A stretch of 44,802 nucleotides of DNA, from positions 1-44,802 of the forward strand of contig JANXUP010000118.1 of the NCBI GenBank assembly GCA_025356175.1, written 5' to 3'. The stretch's first letter is position 1, and each line of letters starts with the position of its first letter. This stretch comes from Sphingomonadaceae bacterium (GTDB lineage: Bacteria > Pseudomonadota > Alphaproteobacteria > Sphingomonadales > Sphingomonadaceae). The position numbers and the translations under genes were made by a program. The notes under the pieces were generated by a model, which did no database searches, was not told the origin of the DNA, and saw nothing but the letters and a program-made list of their open reading frames with translations. Shown here piece by piece: positions 32,245-39,845 of this stretch.

Positions 32245-32867
32245 TTCTTCGCCTCCTGGATGAGCTGATTGTCGATCGCCTTGGCGGCCTTGTAGGCATC
32301 GCGCGCCTGGATCCGTTCGGCGTAGGCGACAAAGCTCTCGCGCGGCGGGATTGAGCCGAAGTTGAGACCCCAATCGATCTGGCTGCCGACATACACGTCG
32401 GCCATCGTGAAGCGCGGGCCACAGACGAAATCATGATCGCCAAAATGGCTATCGAGTGTGTCCAGGACGCGTTCAAGGCTGCCGAACCCGACCATGCCCT
32501 CGCGCTCCTTGGCCACTTCCCAGCCCATCGAACGGCCGACGATTGCCTGCTCGACCGGCCCTGCGGCAAAAAACATCCAGCGGTAATAGTCCGCCAGCTC
32601 AGCATCGCTGGGGAGCAGCTTGCCTTCGGGCTCGACCTCGGCAAGATAAGCGCAGATCGCCGCGCATTCTGTGATCACGCGTTCCCCGGTTTCGCTGCGA
32701 TGAATCAGCGTCGGGACCTTGCCCATCGTGTTGGCGGACAGCAGCGCAGCGGGTTTCTCCGTCCAATCGACCAGCACCTGATCGTATTCGACCCCGGCCT
32801 CATGCAGTGCCCAGCGTGCAATCTGGCCGCGCGACATCGGGTTGGTGAACAAGGTGTAGTCGGCCAT
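32241..32867 (-). CDS. Glutathione S-transferase family protein (second of three)
   Basis: The 208-residue protein has the GST fold: YTLFTNPMSRGQIARWALHEAG with Ser12 near the catalytic position, GKVPTLIH cis-Pro loop, TECAAICAYLAE for glutathione binding, and FTMADVYVGSQIDWG in the C-terminal domain. A 67-bp gap separates it from the VOC gene upstream; that is the widest gap in the cluster and could hold an internal promoter, though I see none I can defend. It is coupled to the PhnB-like gene. Confidence 0.93.
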   Translation of the reverse strand: MADYTLFTNPMSRGQIARWALHEAGVEYDQVLVDWTEKPAALLSANTMGKVPTLIHRSETGERVITECAAICAYLAEVEPEGKLLPSDAELADYYRWMFFAAGPVEQAIVGRSMGWEVAKEREGMVGFGSLERVLDTLDSHFGDHDFVCGPRFTMADVYVGSQIDWGLNFGSIPPRESFVAYAERIQARDAYKAAKAIDNQLIQEAKK

Positions 32868-32934
32868 CGGGGACTCCTGTTGATCGGGGAACAGAGTAGG
32901 AACTCTAACCCGCCGGCAATGCCGGTCAAGCCGT

Positions 32935-33723
32935 TTACTTGTGCCCGGTCAGGCTGAATACTGCGCCTTGCGGATCGGTGCCCTGAATCACCCATAGATC
33001 GCCGGGAACCTGATGCGGGCCGTTGATCACCGTGCCCCCGTTCGCGGCTACTGCCGCCTGTGCCGCGTCGATGCTGGACACCCAGAAATAAGGCGCCCAA
33101 GCCGAAACCGGCACCTGCGGCGGTTTGCCCATGATCGCGCCGACCGTCACGCCGTCGTGCGCGATGAACTGGTATTTGCCCATCGGTCCCGTGTCCATCG
33201 GTTCGGGCAGGGTCCAGCCGAATTGCTCGGTGTAGAAGGCGATTGCATTGGCCGGATCGTCTGCAACCAACTCGTTCCAGCCGCAGTGGCCGGGATTGGG
33301 CATGGCCGAAAATGCGGTGCTGGCTCCGCCGCCGGGGGGCGGGGTGGGGGTCATGATATAGAACGGCGCCCCGCAGCAATCGGCAACCAGCGCGACGCGG
33401 CCGGCCATCGCTACGTCCCACGGTGCCATCAGCACTCTTCCGCCTGCGGCCTCAATCGCCTGAGCGCTGGCATCGACATCGTCGACCCCGACATAGCCAA
33501 GCCAGCACGGCCGCACGCCGTGTTGCTGCATATCGGCGCTGAGCCGCAGCAGCCCGCCAACCATCGCCCCGTCGGGCGCCGTAACGAAGCCGTAGTCGGT
33601 GTTGCCTTCGCCGTGGCCGGTGGCCATCGAGCAGCCGATCACTGCTTCATAAAATGCCTTTGACCCCTCGGGATCGGGACTCATCAGTTCGTACCAGATC
33701 CAGCTGCCTTGCAGGGTGCTCAT
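32935..33723 (-). CDS. Two-domain VOC (glyoxalase-like) protein
   Basis: The 262-residue protein contains two VOC modules, starting at SWIWYELMSPDPEGSKAFYEAVIG and GHCGWNELVADDPANAIAFYTEQFGW. The linker between them holds a Pro/Gly-rich stretch (TPTPPPGGGAS). Two-domain members include proteins acting on hydroxypyruvate-type or antibiotic substrates; the substrate here is open. The ATG overlaps the DUF1428 stop by 4 bases. Confidence 0.92.
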   Translation of the reverse strand: MSTLQGSWIWYELMSPDPEGSKAFYEAVIGCSMATGHGEGNTDYGFVTAPDGAMVGGLLRLSADMQQHGVRPCWLGYVGVDDVDASAQAIEAAGGRVLMAPWDVAMAGRVALVADCCGAPFYIMTPTPPPGGGASTAFSAMPNPGHCGWNELVADDPANAIAFYTEQFGWTLPEPMDTGPMGKYQFIAHDGVTVGAIMGKPPQVPVSAWAPYFWVSSIDAAQAAVAANGGTVINGPHQVPGDLWVIQGTDPQGAVFSLTGHK

Positions 33724-34106
33724 CGTGTTTCTCCTGAAGCCTTCAGATCGACCACCGGGCCGAACCCGCCCCAGATCATCCGCTTGCCATCGAACGGCAT
33801 GGGGTTTTTTGCCGGGTCCATTCGCGGGTCGGGATTGGCTGGATCCATCATCTTGGCATAGCAGGCATCACGCGCAGCCTTGTCAGGCCATTCGATCCAG
33901 CTGAACACCACGTCCTCGTCGGCTGTCGCTTGCACCGCCTTGCGAAAATCGGTCTGCGTACCATCGGGCACATCGTCGGCCCAGCATTCGATCACCCGCA
34001 GCGCGCCCATTTCCATGAACAAGGGGTCGGCATGGGTGGCATGATCGATGAATTTCTGGCGGTTGGCTTTAGGTACCGCGATCACGAATCCGTCGATGTA
34101 GCTCAT
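33720..34106 (-). CDS. DUF1428 family protein (YbaA-like)
   Basis: The 128-residue protein is a typical DUF1428: YIDGFVIAVPKANRQKFIDHA near the N-terminus, VIECWADDVPDG, VFSWIEWPDKAARDACYAKMM, and MPFDGKRMIWGGF near the C-terminus. The fold is a dimeric alpha/beta barrel, but its activity is unknown. Overlaps of 4 bases with both VOC neighbours suggest stoichiometric expression with them, which could mean a shared substrate. This is inference. Confidence 0.93.
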   Translation of the reverse strand: MSYIDGFVIAVPKANRQKFIDHATHADPLFMEMGALRVIECWADDVPDGTQTDFRKAVQATADEDVVFSWIEWPDKAARDACYAKMMDPANPDPRMDPAKNPMPFDGKRMIWGGFGPVVDLKASGETR

Positions 34107-34531
34107 GATGCAGCCTCCTCGTGCACGCCGGCCTCAGCCATCGCCGGGTCCATCCAAAACGGTTCCCAGATATGGCCGTCGGGATCGGCGACAGTGCGCT
34201 GGTACATGAAGCCGTGGTCTTCGGGCGGGTTGACGTCGATCTGGCCGCCGCTCGCGCCACCGGCTGCCACCAGCCGGTCAACCTCGGCCTTGCCCTCGCA
34301 GGCCAGCGCCAGCGAAACTTCACTCGATCCGGCGGGACAAATCGGCCTGGTGGTAAAGCCCTGCCACTTGGCATGGGTAAGCAGCATCACGTAAATCGTG
34401 TCCGACAGGATCATGCAGGCGGCGGTATCGTCGCTGAATTTGGGATTTCGCTCCATTCCGAGCGCGCTGTAAAACGCCAGCGACTTGGCCAGGTCCGTGA
34501 CCGGCAGGTTGATGAATACCTTCTTGGGCAT
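34103..34531 (-). CDS. Single-domain VOC protein
   Basis: The 142-residue protein is one VOC module: VFINLPVTDLAKSLAFYSALG, CMILSDTIYVMLLTHAKW and the end YQRTVADPDGHIWEPFWMDP. It resembles the bleomycin-resistance/lactoylglutathione-lyase-like group without a clear substrate. It lies 24 bases after the GST gene and is coupled to DUF1428. Confidence 0.92.
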   Translation of the reverse strand: MPKKVFINLPVTDLAKSLAFYSALGMERNPKFSDDTAACMILSDTIYVMLLTHAKWQGFTTRPICPAGSSEVSLALACEGKAEVDRLVAAGGASGGQIDVNPPEDHGFMYQRTVADPDGHIWEPFWMDPAMAEAGVHEEAAS

Positions 34532-34555
34532 GCTGTCTCTCCTCTATCGCTATCT

Positions 34556-35209
34556 TCAAGCTGGGTCGGGCGCGAAATCGGCGAGTTGCGCCGCCAGAGC
34601 CCGCTGGAACGCCGGACGAGCCTCGCCGCGGCGGACATAAGCAACGAGGTTGTCTGGTGCGTGTTTGAGAATGTCAGACCCGCGAATGGTGGCGACCATC
34701 ATCAGGTCGCCCACGTTGAAGCGATCTTCGAGCCACTCCTTGTTTCCAAGCCAATCGCCCAGCCGCGCGAGCCGCTGCGTCAGGTGCTCGCCAAAGGCGG
34801 CAGACGCGCCTGCTGACCAGGGTTGATCAACATGGAAGAATGCTGCCGAAACGTAAGCCATGGCCGGCCCGTCAATGCTGTTGAGCGCCGCAAACAGCCA
34901 GGCAATGGCGCGTTTGCGGCCCAGCTCGTCGGCGGGCAGCAATGTCTCGTTCTTTTCGGCAATGTGCAGCGCGATCGCTCCGCATTCGAACAGTTCGACC
35001 GCACCTTCCTTGTAGACCGGCACCTGCCCCCACGGCTGTTCGCGGTAATAGCTCGCCGGGCGCTCCCCCATCAGCAGGCGCGTCCGATAGTTCAGGCCCA
35101 GTTCCTCCAGCGCCCAGCGCACACGCAGATCGCGCACTTGGCCGCGGGCAAAGTCCGGAACCCAACCAAAAGCGGTGACTTCAATCGGGGACTTGGGATC
35201 AATCGGCAT
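34556..35209 (-). CDS. Glutathione S-transferase family protein (third of three)
   Basis: The 217-residue GST has an N-terminal fold starting VTAFGWVPDFARGQVRDLRVRWALEELG, GQVPVYKEGAVELFECGAIALHIAE, and a C-terminal helical domain with DRFNVGDLMMVATIR. An insertion of about ten residues before the thioredoxin fold is slightly unusual. The ATG lies 11 bases within the end of tetR, so the regulator and this enzyme are made from one message. Confidence 0.92.
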   Translation of the reverse strand: MPIDPKSPIEVTAFGWVPDFARGQVRDLRVRWALEELGLNYRTRLLMGERPASYYREQPWGQVPVYKEGAVELFECGAIALHIAEKNETLLPADELGRKRAIAWLFAALNSIDGPAMAYVSAAFFHVDQPWSAGASAAFGEHLTQRLARLGDWLGNKEWLEDRFNVGDLMMVATIRGSDILKHAPDNLVAYVRRGEARPAFQRALAAQLADFAPDPA

Positions 35210-35840
35210 GGATCATCTCGCCAGCAAGGAGGAGTTCGAGATAGCGACGCAAATGCAGCAAGTGTTCACGCGCTGCGGCTGCGGAATCTGCCGGACCTGC
35301 GGCCTTGGCCAGAACGAATGCTCCCTGGATTACGGCTTGGATGTGACGCGACAGCGAAGCTGCCGTCACCCCGCTTGCGCCGGACCGGGCAAGGGCTGCG
35401 GCCAGATCATCTTCCAAAGCTGCGGCGTTGCCCAAGATACTGGAATTGCACGCAGAACGGATTGGATCGCTCGACCGGAAAGCTTCCTGCACCATTGTTC
35501 CGGCAACACAGCTGAAGGTTTCGGCCGGACCCGAAATCAGCGCGATCCGCAAATCGATGTAACCCAGCACGCGGTCGAGCGGATCAGCATGCTGATGAAA
35601 CGGCGCGGCCGCAAAAAACTGACCGGTTGAGCTCGACCAATAGTCCGCCAGCGCCACGCCAAGCGCTTCCTTGGAGGCGAAGTGATGAAAGAAAGCGCCT
35701 TTGGTGACCCCTGCTTCACCGCACAACTGGTCCACCGAAGTTGCGGCAAAGCCATGCTGCCGGACAAGTTTCACGCCCGCTTCGAGCAGTCTGTCGCGCG
35801 CAATCAAGGGGGCCGGGCGGAAGGGGTGATTCGGGATCAT
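35199..35840 (-). CDS. TetR family transcriptional regulator
   Basis: The 213-residue protein has the TetR HTH near the N-terminus (RDRLLEAGVKLVRQHGFAATSVDQLCGEAGVTKGAFFHHFASKEAL), while the C-terminal part should bind an inducer. The only start is the ATG at 35840, 6 bases from the end of a -10-like hexamer, so the message may have no 5' leader. A perfect 24-bp palindrome sits directly in front (35847-35870), as expected for autoregulation. It heads an 11-gene run to 29527 and is divergent from the diguanylate cyclase, 88 bp apart. Confidence 0.95.
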   Translation of the reverse strand: MIPNHPFRPAPLIARDRLLEAGVKLVRQHGFAATSVDQLCGEAGVTKGAFFHHFASKEALGVALADYWSSSTGQFFAAAPFHQHADPLDRVLGYIDLRIALISGPAETFSCVAGTMVQEAFRSSDPIRSACNSSILGNAAALEDDLAAALARSGASGVTAASLSRHIQAVIQGAFVLAKAAGPADSAAAAREHLLHLRRYLELLLAGEMIHAD

Positions 35841-35846
35841 GCCAAG

Positions 35847-35870
35847 AGCATACCAACCGGTTGGTATGCT
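35847..35870. promoter_or_regulatory. Perfect 24-bp palindromic operator for the TetR regulator
   Basis: The half-site AGCATACCAACC is followed directly by its exact reverse complement. The central ACCAACCGGTTGGT resembles operators of other TetR proteins. It covers the spacer between the -35 and -10 hexamers of the inferred tetR promoter and could also affect the divergent diguanylate cyclase gene starting at 35929. Confidence 0.85.
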
Positions 35871-35875
35871 GACAA
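35847..35875 (-). promoter_or_regulatory. Inferred tetR promoter
   Basis: On the minus strand TTGTCA (35875-35870) and TATGCT (35852-35847) are 17 bp apart, five and four of six matching the sigma-70 hexamers. The predicted start point falls about at the tetR ATG, so the transcript would be leaderless or nearly so. Confidence 0.55.
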
Positions 35876-35928
35876 GACCACTGCAAAATTAACGGTAAAT
35901 TCGCCCAAGTCCCGTATCGTGACCGTAG

Positions 35929-37596
35929 ATGTCGACTATCGGGCACCAATTACTGCGATTATTCGCCGCACTTATGGTCGTATTGGCTGCGCCTGCGCTG
36001 GCGCATGCCAGTATTCCGGTTGAAACCTGCGTGGCTCCATTGGCCAAAGCTGGCGATCCTGCGGCGTTCGATTGCGGCAAGGCGCAAAACCGTTTGGGTC
36101 GCGGGAACTTTGCAGTCGATCTGCGCTTTGCACCGATACTGTCACGCACCGCCGATCCATTGGTGCTGCGCACTTCCAGCGTCTGGCAGGATGCGGAGCG
36201 CGTGATCTTCCGATACGCTGACGGCACCCGTTCCGAGCTGGCCTTCAACTCGCGAAATTCGCGGCCCTACATGACGATCGGGGCGATTTATGAATTTCCG
36301 GTGCCTGCGCGCGCAGCACCGCTCAGCGGGATCCGCATCGAAGTGCAGGACAGCGCGAACTGGCGCGGCGTGGTGATCGGCGCGCACCTCGTGACCGCCA
36401 GCGAAAGCTACCGGCTGCAATCGTGGCTGGTTGCGCTTTATGCCGCGTTCGGCGGACTGTCGTTGGCGTTGCTGGCCTATAATCTCTCGCTTTGGTCCGT
36501 GTTGAAGCACCGTTTCCAACTGTCCTACGCGGCAATGGTCGGCGCGCTGATGGCCTATGCCTTCACCTCGTCGAGCATTGCGATGCTGCTGATCCCCTCG
36601 CTCGCCAACAACGACCGGCTACGGCTCAACTATCTCTTCCTGACCCTTGCCGCCGTAGCCGCGATCCGGTTCATGTTCGACTACTTTGGTGACAAGGCCT
36701 TCCAGCCGAAATTGCGCCAATTTGCTTCGGCATTGTGCGCCGCAGCCTTGATCAGCGCCATTGCATTTGCCGTTCTTGCGCCATGGCAGGGTTACTGGCT
36801 CGACCGCTTGTATTTCATCTCAGGCGCAGCTGCATTGCTGGTAGTGATCCCGATCATCCACGCAGCCTGGCGAGCAAAGGCGCGCAACCTTGGCTTGTTC
36901 GTAGTGGCATGGTCGGCTCCGATCGCGGTGACCTTTGCCCGGGTGGCCTATGGCATGGGCTTTCTGGATTACAGCTTTTGGCTCGACAATGGCAACTTGA
37001 TCGCTCTTTCGATCGAATCCCTGCTTTCGACTATGCTGATCGTGGCGCGCATGCGTGACCTTTACTCCGAACGCGATCAGGCCATGGCCAGTGAGCAGCT
37101 CGCCCTGCGCCTGGCCAATTCCGATCCGCTCACCGGCTTGCTCAATCGCCGCGCATTTATCCAGCATGCCATCGGCAGGGAGGAGGAGCATCGGCTGTTC
37201 TTGATCGACATCGATCATTTCAAGGCCATCAATGACCGGATCGGGCATGCCGCAGGCGATGACGTGCTGCGCGAAGTGAGCAGCGCGATTCAGGGGTGCC
37301 GGCCTGAGGGAAGCCTTGCCGTGCGGCTGGGCGGCGAGGAGTTTGCGCTGCTGGTGCCGCGCCGTGCGCAGGCCCGGTGCCCTCCTGAACTGTTGCTCGA
37401 CGCGGTCCGCCAGCGCGCGATGCCGATGAGCTGGAAGGTCACCGTCAGCATCGGCTTTGTCGATGGCAAGGTAACCAGCGAGGACGACTGGAAACGGCTG
37501 TACCGACTGGCCGATACCGCCTTGTACCGCGCCAAGGCCGATGGCCGGGACCGGGCTTGTCGCGCGACCCATTTTGGCGCCGCCAAGGTCGCCTGA
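35929..37596 (+). CDS. Diguanylate cyclase with 7TM sensor region (GGDEF)
   Basis: The 555-residue protein has a signal peptide, a periplasmic beta-rich domain (about 30-155), around seven membrane helices of 7TMR-DISM type (about 163-375), a short coiled linker and a C-terminal GGDEF domain. The active-site motif is GGEEF (468-472) with NSDPLTGLLNRRAF and FLIDIDHFKAINDRIGH intact, so it should make cyclic di-GMP. The RxxD inhibitory site, expected at 459-462, reads PEGS and is missing. It is divergent from tetR. Confidence 0.93.
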   Translation: MSTIGHQLLRLFAALMVVLAAPALAHASIPVETCVAPLAKAGDPAAFDCGKAQNRLGRGNFAVDLRFAPILSRTADPLVLRTSSVWQDAERVIFRYADGTRSELAFNSRNSRPYMTIGAIYEFPVPARAAPLSGIRIEVQDSANWRGVVIGAHLVTASESYRLQSWLVALYAAFGGLSLALLAYNLSLWSVLKHRFQLSYAAMVGALMAYAFTSSSIAMLLIPSLANNDRLRLNYLFLTLAAVAAIRFMFDYFGDKAFQPKLRQFASALCAAALISAIAFAVLAPWQGYWLDRLYFISGAAALLVVIPIIHAAWRAKARNLGLFVVAWSAPIAVTFARVAYGMGFLDYSFWLDNGNLIALSIESLLSTMLIVARMRDLYSERDQAMASEQLALRLANSDPLTGLLNRRAFIQHAIGREEEHRLFLIDIDHFKAINDRIGHAAGDDVLREVSSAIQGCRPEGSLAVRLGGEEFALLVPRRAQARCPPELLLDAVRQRAMPMSWKVTVSIGFVDGKVTSEDDWKRLYRLADTALYRAKADGRDRACRATHFGAAKVA

Positions 37597-37689
37597 AGCG
37601 TCCCGCCGGGCAAAATTCAACCGGCCGCTTAATTCGCAGCGCAAACAATGTTGCACCGCCGTTCGCGCGCGTATAGGCGGACCATCGAC

Positions 37690-38682
37690 ATGACCGACAT
37701 ACCCAACACGCAGCCCGGCACCGCCTCGGACACGATCCTTCCCGCACCAGACCGCCAGGTTTCGGTGCGCGAACTGTTCGGGATCGACATCGACATGATG
37801 GTCCCGGCCTTTTCCGAAGCCGATGAACGCGTACCCGATACCGACGGCAGCTACGTGTTCGATCCCGATACCACGCTCGCCATCGTCGCGGGCTTTGCTT
37901 TCAATCGCCGGGTGATGGTGCAGGGCTATCACGGCACCGGCAAGTCGACTCACATCGAACAGGTCGCCGCGCGGCTCAACTGGCCGTGCATCCGCATCAA
38001 CCTGGATGCGCATATCAGCCGGATCGACCTGATCGGACGCGATGCGATCGTGCTGCGCGACGGATTGCAGGTCACCGAATTCCGCGAAGGTCTGCTGCCG
38101 TGGGCCTTGCAGCACCCGGTCGCGCTGGTGTTCGACGAATACGACGCTGGCCGCCCCGACGTGATGTTCGTGATCCAACGCGTGCTCGAAACCGAGGGCA
38201 AGCTGACCCTGCTTGACCAAAACCGCGTGATCCGGCCCAACCCGTTCTTCCGCCTGTTCGCGACCGCCAACACGGTGGGGCTTGGGGATACCAGCGGGCT
38301 CTATCACGGCACCCAGGCCATCAATCAGGGCCAGATGGACCGCTGGAACATCGTGGTTGGCCTCAATTACCTGCCCGCCGCGGTTGAAGCCGAAATCGTG
38401 CTGAGCAAGTCTGAAGGTGCTTCGGCCGAACTGGTCGGCCAGATGGTCAAGGTCGCGGATCTCACCCGGCAGGGCTTCATCAATGGCGACATCAGCACCG
38501 TGATGAGCCCGCGTACCGTAATCACCTGGGCGCAGAACACCGCGATCTTCAAGGATCCGGGTTTTGCCTTCCGCCTCTCGTTCCTCAACAAGTGCGACGA
38601 GACCGAGCGGATGATGGTCGCGGAATACTACCAGCGGGTGTTCGGGACTGACTTGCCCGAAAGCGTGGTCGCCAAAGCATGA
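37690..38682 (+). CDS. cobS: Cobaltochelatase CobS-like AAA+ ATPase
   Basis: The 330-residue protein has Walker [10 protein letters not shown] (79-87) and Walker B ALVFDE (145-150), with the CobS-specific N-terminus [27 protein letters not shown] and [23 protein letters not shown]. CobS with CobT and CobN inserts cobalt in aerobic B12 synthesis. The start is the ATG at 37690; AGGCGGA precedes it. No cobT follows: the next gene is thioredoxin-like and coupled by ATGA. CobS-like ATPases also occur without B12 synthesis, so the role here is not certain. Confidence 0.92.
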   Translation: MTDIPNTQPGTASDTILPAPDRQVSVRELFGIDIDMMVPAFSEADERVPDTDGSYVFDPDTTLAIVAGFAFNRRVMVQGYHGTGKSTHIEQVAARLNWPCIRINLDAHISRIDLIGRDAIVLRDGLQVTEFREGLLPWALQHPVALVFDEYDAGRPDVMFVIQRVLETEGKLTLLDQNRVIRPNPFFRLFATANTVGLGDTSGLYHGTQAINQGQMDRWNIVVGLNYLPAAVEAEIVLSKSEGASAELVGQMVKVADLTRQGFINGDISTVMSPRTVITWAQNTAIFKDPGFAFRLSFLNKCDETERMMVAEYYQRVFGTDLPESVVAKA

Positions 38683-39185
38683 TGCTGAAGCTCGCGGCCT
38701 CGCTGCTGCTGGCGCTCGGTGCCGGGCAGGCTAGCGTGTCGCCCGCTCCGGAACCTGCCTCTGCTCAGCAGCCGCGCAAGCTGTACTACCCGGTCGGGGC
38801 AGACGCGGCGAAGATCTACGATCAGGCACTGGCCAAGGCTGCTGCCGACAACGCTCGCGCAGTCATCGTGTTCGGCGCGGACTGGTGCCATGACAGCCGC
38901 GCGCTGGCCGATGTGCTAAACTCGGACGCATTCAAGACCGAATTCGGCAACCGTTTCGAAGTGAGCTTCATCGATGTTGGCCGCCCACAATCGGGTGAAG
39001 GTCGCAATCTCGATCTGGTCAAACGTCTGGGGGTAAAGGCGCTCAAGAGCACGCCGGCGATGTTCGTGCTGCGCGGCGATGGCAAGCTGCTCAACGGCAA
39101 GAAGGACGCGGTCAGCTGGCGCAATGCCGAAAGCCGCGGAACCGCCAAAATGCTTGCCTGGTTCCGCGGGTTTCGCAAGACCTGA
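38679..39185 (+). CDS. Secreted or anchored thioredoxin-like protein with a single cysteine
   Basis: The 168-residue protein has an N-terminal signal-like segment ([18 protein letters not shown]) and a thioredoxin fold with [11 protein letters not shown] at the active site. The expected CxxC is CHDS: Cys70 is present and the second Cys is Ser73. The cis-Pro region [14 protein letters not shown] is intact. It may act as a single-cysteine reductase or as a binding module. The ATG overlaps the cobS stop by 4 bases. Confidence 0.88.
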   Translation: MMLKLAASLLLALGAGQASVSPAPEPASAQQPRKLYYPVGADAAKIYDQALAKAAADNARAVIVFGADWCHDSRALADVLNSDAFKTEFGNRFEVSFIDVGRPQSGEGRNLDLVKRLGVKALKSTPAMFVLRGDGKLLNGKKDAVSWRNAESRGTAKMLAWFRGFRKT

Positions 39186-39199
39186 ACGTCCGGCGGGGC

Positions 39200-39757
39200 T
39201 TATTCGCCCTCCCACCCATCGAGCAGGTCGCTGAACTCGTCCGCGTGATCTTCTTCCTGCTGGAGAATGTGCACCAGCAGCTTCTTGGTGGTGGTGTCGC
39301 GGTCGCCGACGTAGTCGATCAGCTCGCGATACGAATCGATCGCGATTCGCTCCGCAATCAGGTCTTCCTTGACCATGTCCTTGAGCGTCTTGCCTTTGCG
39401 GTATTCGGCGTGGCTTCGCTTGGTCAGGTTGTCGGGATTCAGGTCGGGCTCACCGCCCAGCTGAACGATCCGCTCCGCCAGCAACATCGCGTGCGCCTGT
39501 TCTTCATTCGCATGCTCAAGAAAGTGCGCCTTGATCGGTTCGGACACCAGGCCAGTCGCGGTGTGGTAATGGCGCAGATAGCGCAACACGCAGACCCATT
39601 CGGTCGCCAGCGATTCCTGGAGCTTGCTGACGATCGTCTCGCGGTCGGCCGGATAGGACTTGGTCACCGCGCCGTCGTCGATGTTCTTGCGGGCATTTGC
39701 GCGCAGCGTCTTGACGTCGGTAAAGTCTTTGTCGGGATTTTTCGCGGCGGTCGCCAT
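39200..39757 (-). CDS. Ferritin-like (bacterioferritin/Dps-superfamily) protein
   Basis: The 185-residue protein starts at the ATG at 39757 (MATAAKNPDKDFTDVKTLRANARKNID). The four-helix bundle has di-iron ligands in QESLATEWVCVLRYL, HANEEQAHAM, KEDLIAERIAIDSY and LQQEEDHADEF. It probably stores or detoxifies iron or handles peroxide. The methionine haem ligand of classical bacterioferritin is not visible. An EcfG-type promoter lies at 39813-39838, with a stem-loop in the presumed leader. Confidence 0.9.
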   Translation of the reverse strand: MATAAKNPDKDFTDVKTLRANARKNIDDGAVTKSYPADRETIVSKLQESLATEWVCVLRYLRHYHTATGLVSEPIKAHFLEHANEEQAHAMLLAERIVQLGGEPDLNPDNLTKRSHAEYRKGKTLKDMVKEDLIAERIAIDSYRELIDYVGDRDTTTKKLLVHILQQEEDHADEFSDLLDGWEGE

Positions 39758-39774
39758 GGCGCTGGTCCTCGTTG

Positions 39775-39812
39775 GAAGGGGAACGCCGCACCCTCCAGTG
39801 CGGCTTCCCTTC
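39775..39812 (-). other. Stem-loop in the leader of the ferritin-like gene
   Basis: GCCGCAC (39785-39791) pairs with GTGCGGC (39798-39804), and GAAGGG (39775-39780) with CCCTTC (39807-39812), forming a two-part stem. No T-run follows on either strand. It lies directly after the EcfG -10 element, so it would be near the 5' end of the message; it could also mark the end of the upstream MDR transcript. Confidence 0.45.
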
Positions 39813-39838
39813 AAACGATTTCCGCGCCCTGCGGTTCC
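39813..39838 (-). promoter_or_regulatory. EcfG-type promoter for the ferritin-like gene
   Basis: On the minus strand GGAAC (39838-39834) is followed by 16 bases and CGTTT (39817-39813), an exact match to the general-stress sigma EcfG consensus of alphaproteobacteria (GGAAC-N16/17-CGTT). The -10 element is about 55 bases before the ATG at 39757. The upstream half lies just before the end of the MDR gene. Confidence 0.72.
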
Positions 39839-39845
39839 CGCAAGA

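Noticed and set aside
29553..37600. Genomic island with att sites
   Set aside because: No integrase, tRNA, flanking direct repeat or obvious composition break is visible; only the interrupted neighbourhood suggests insertion.
37651..37677. Sigma-70 promoter TTGCAC / TATAGG before cobS
   Set aside because: The spacer is only 15 bp, too short to claim with confidence.
36820..38307. 495-codon open frame on the minus strand
   Set aside because: Antisense to the diguanylate cyclase and cobS; no motifs.
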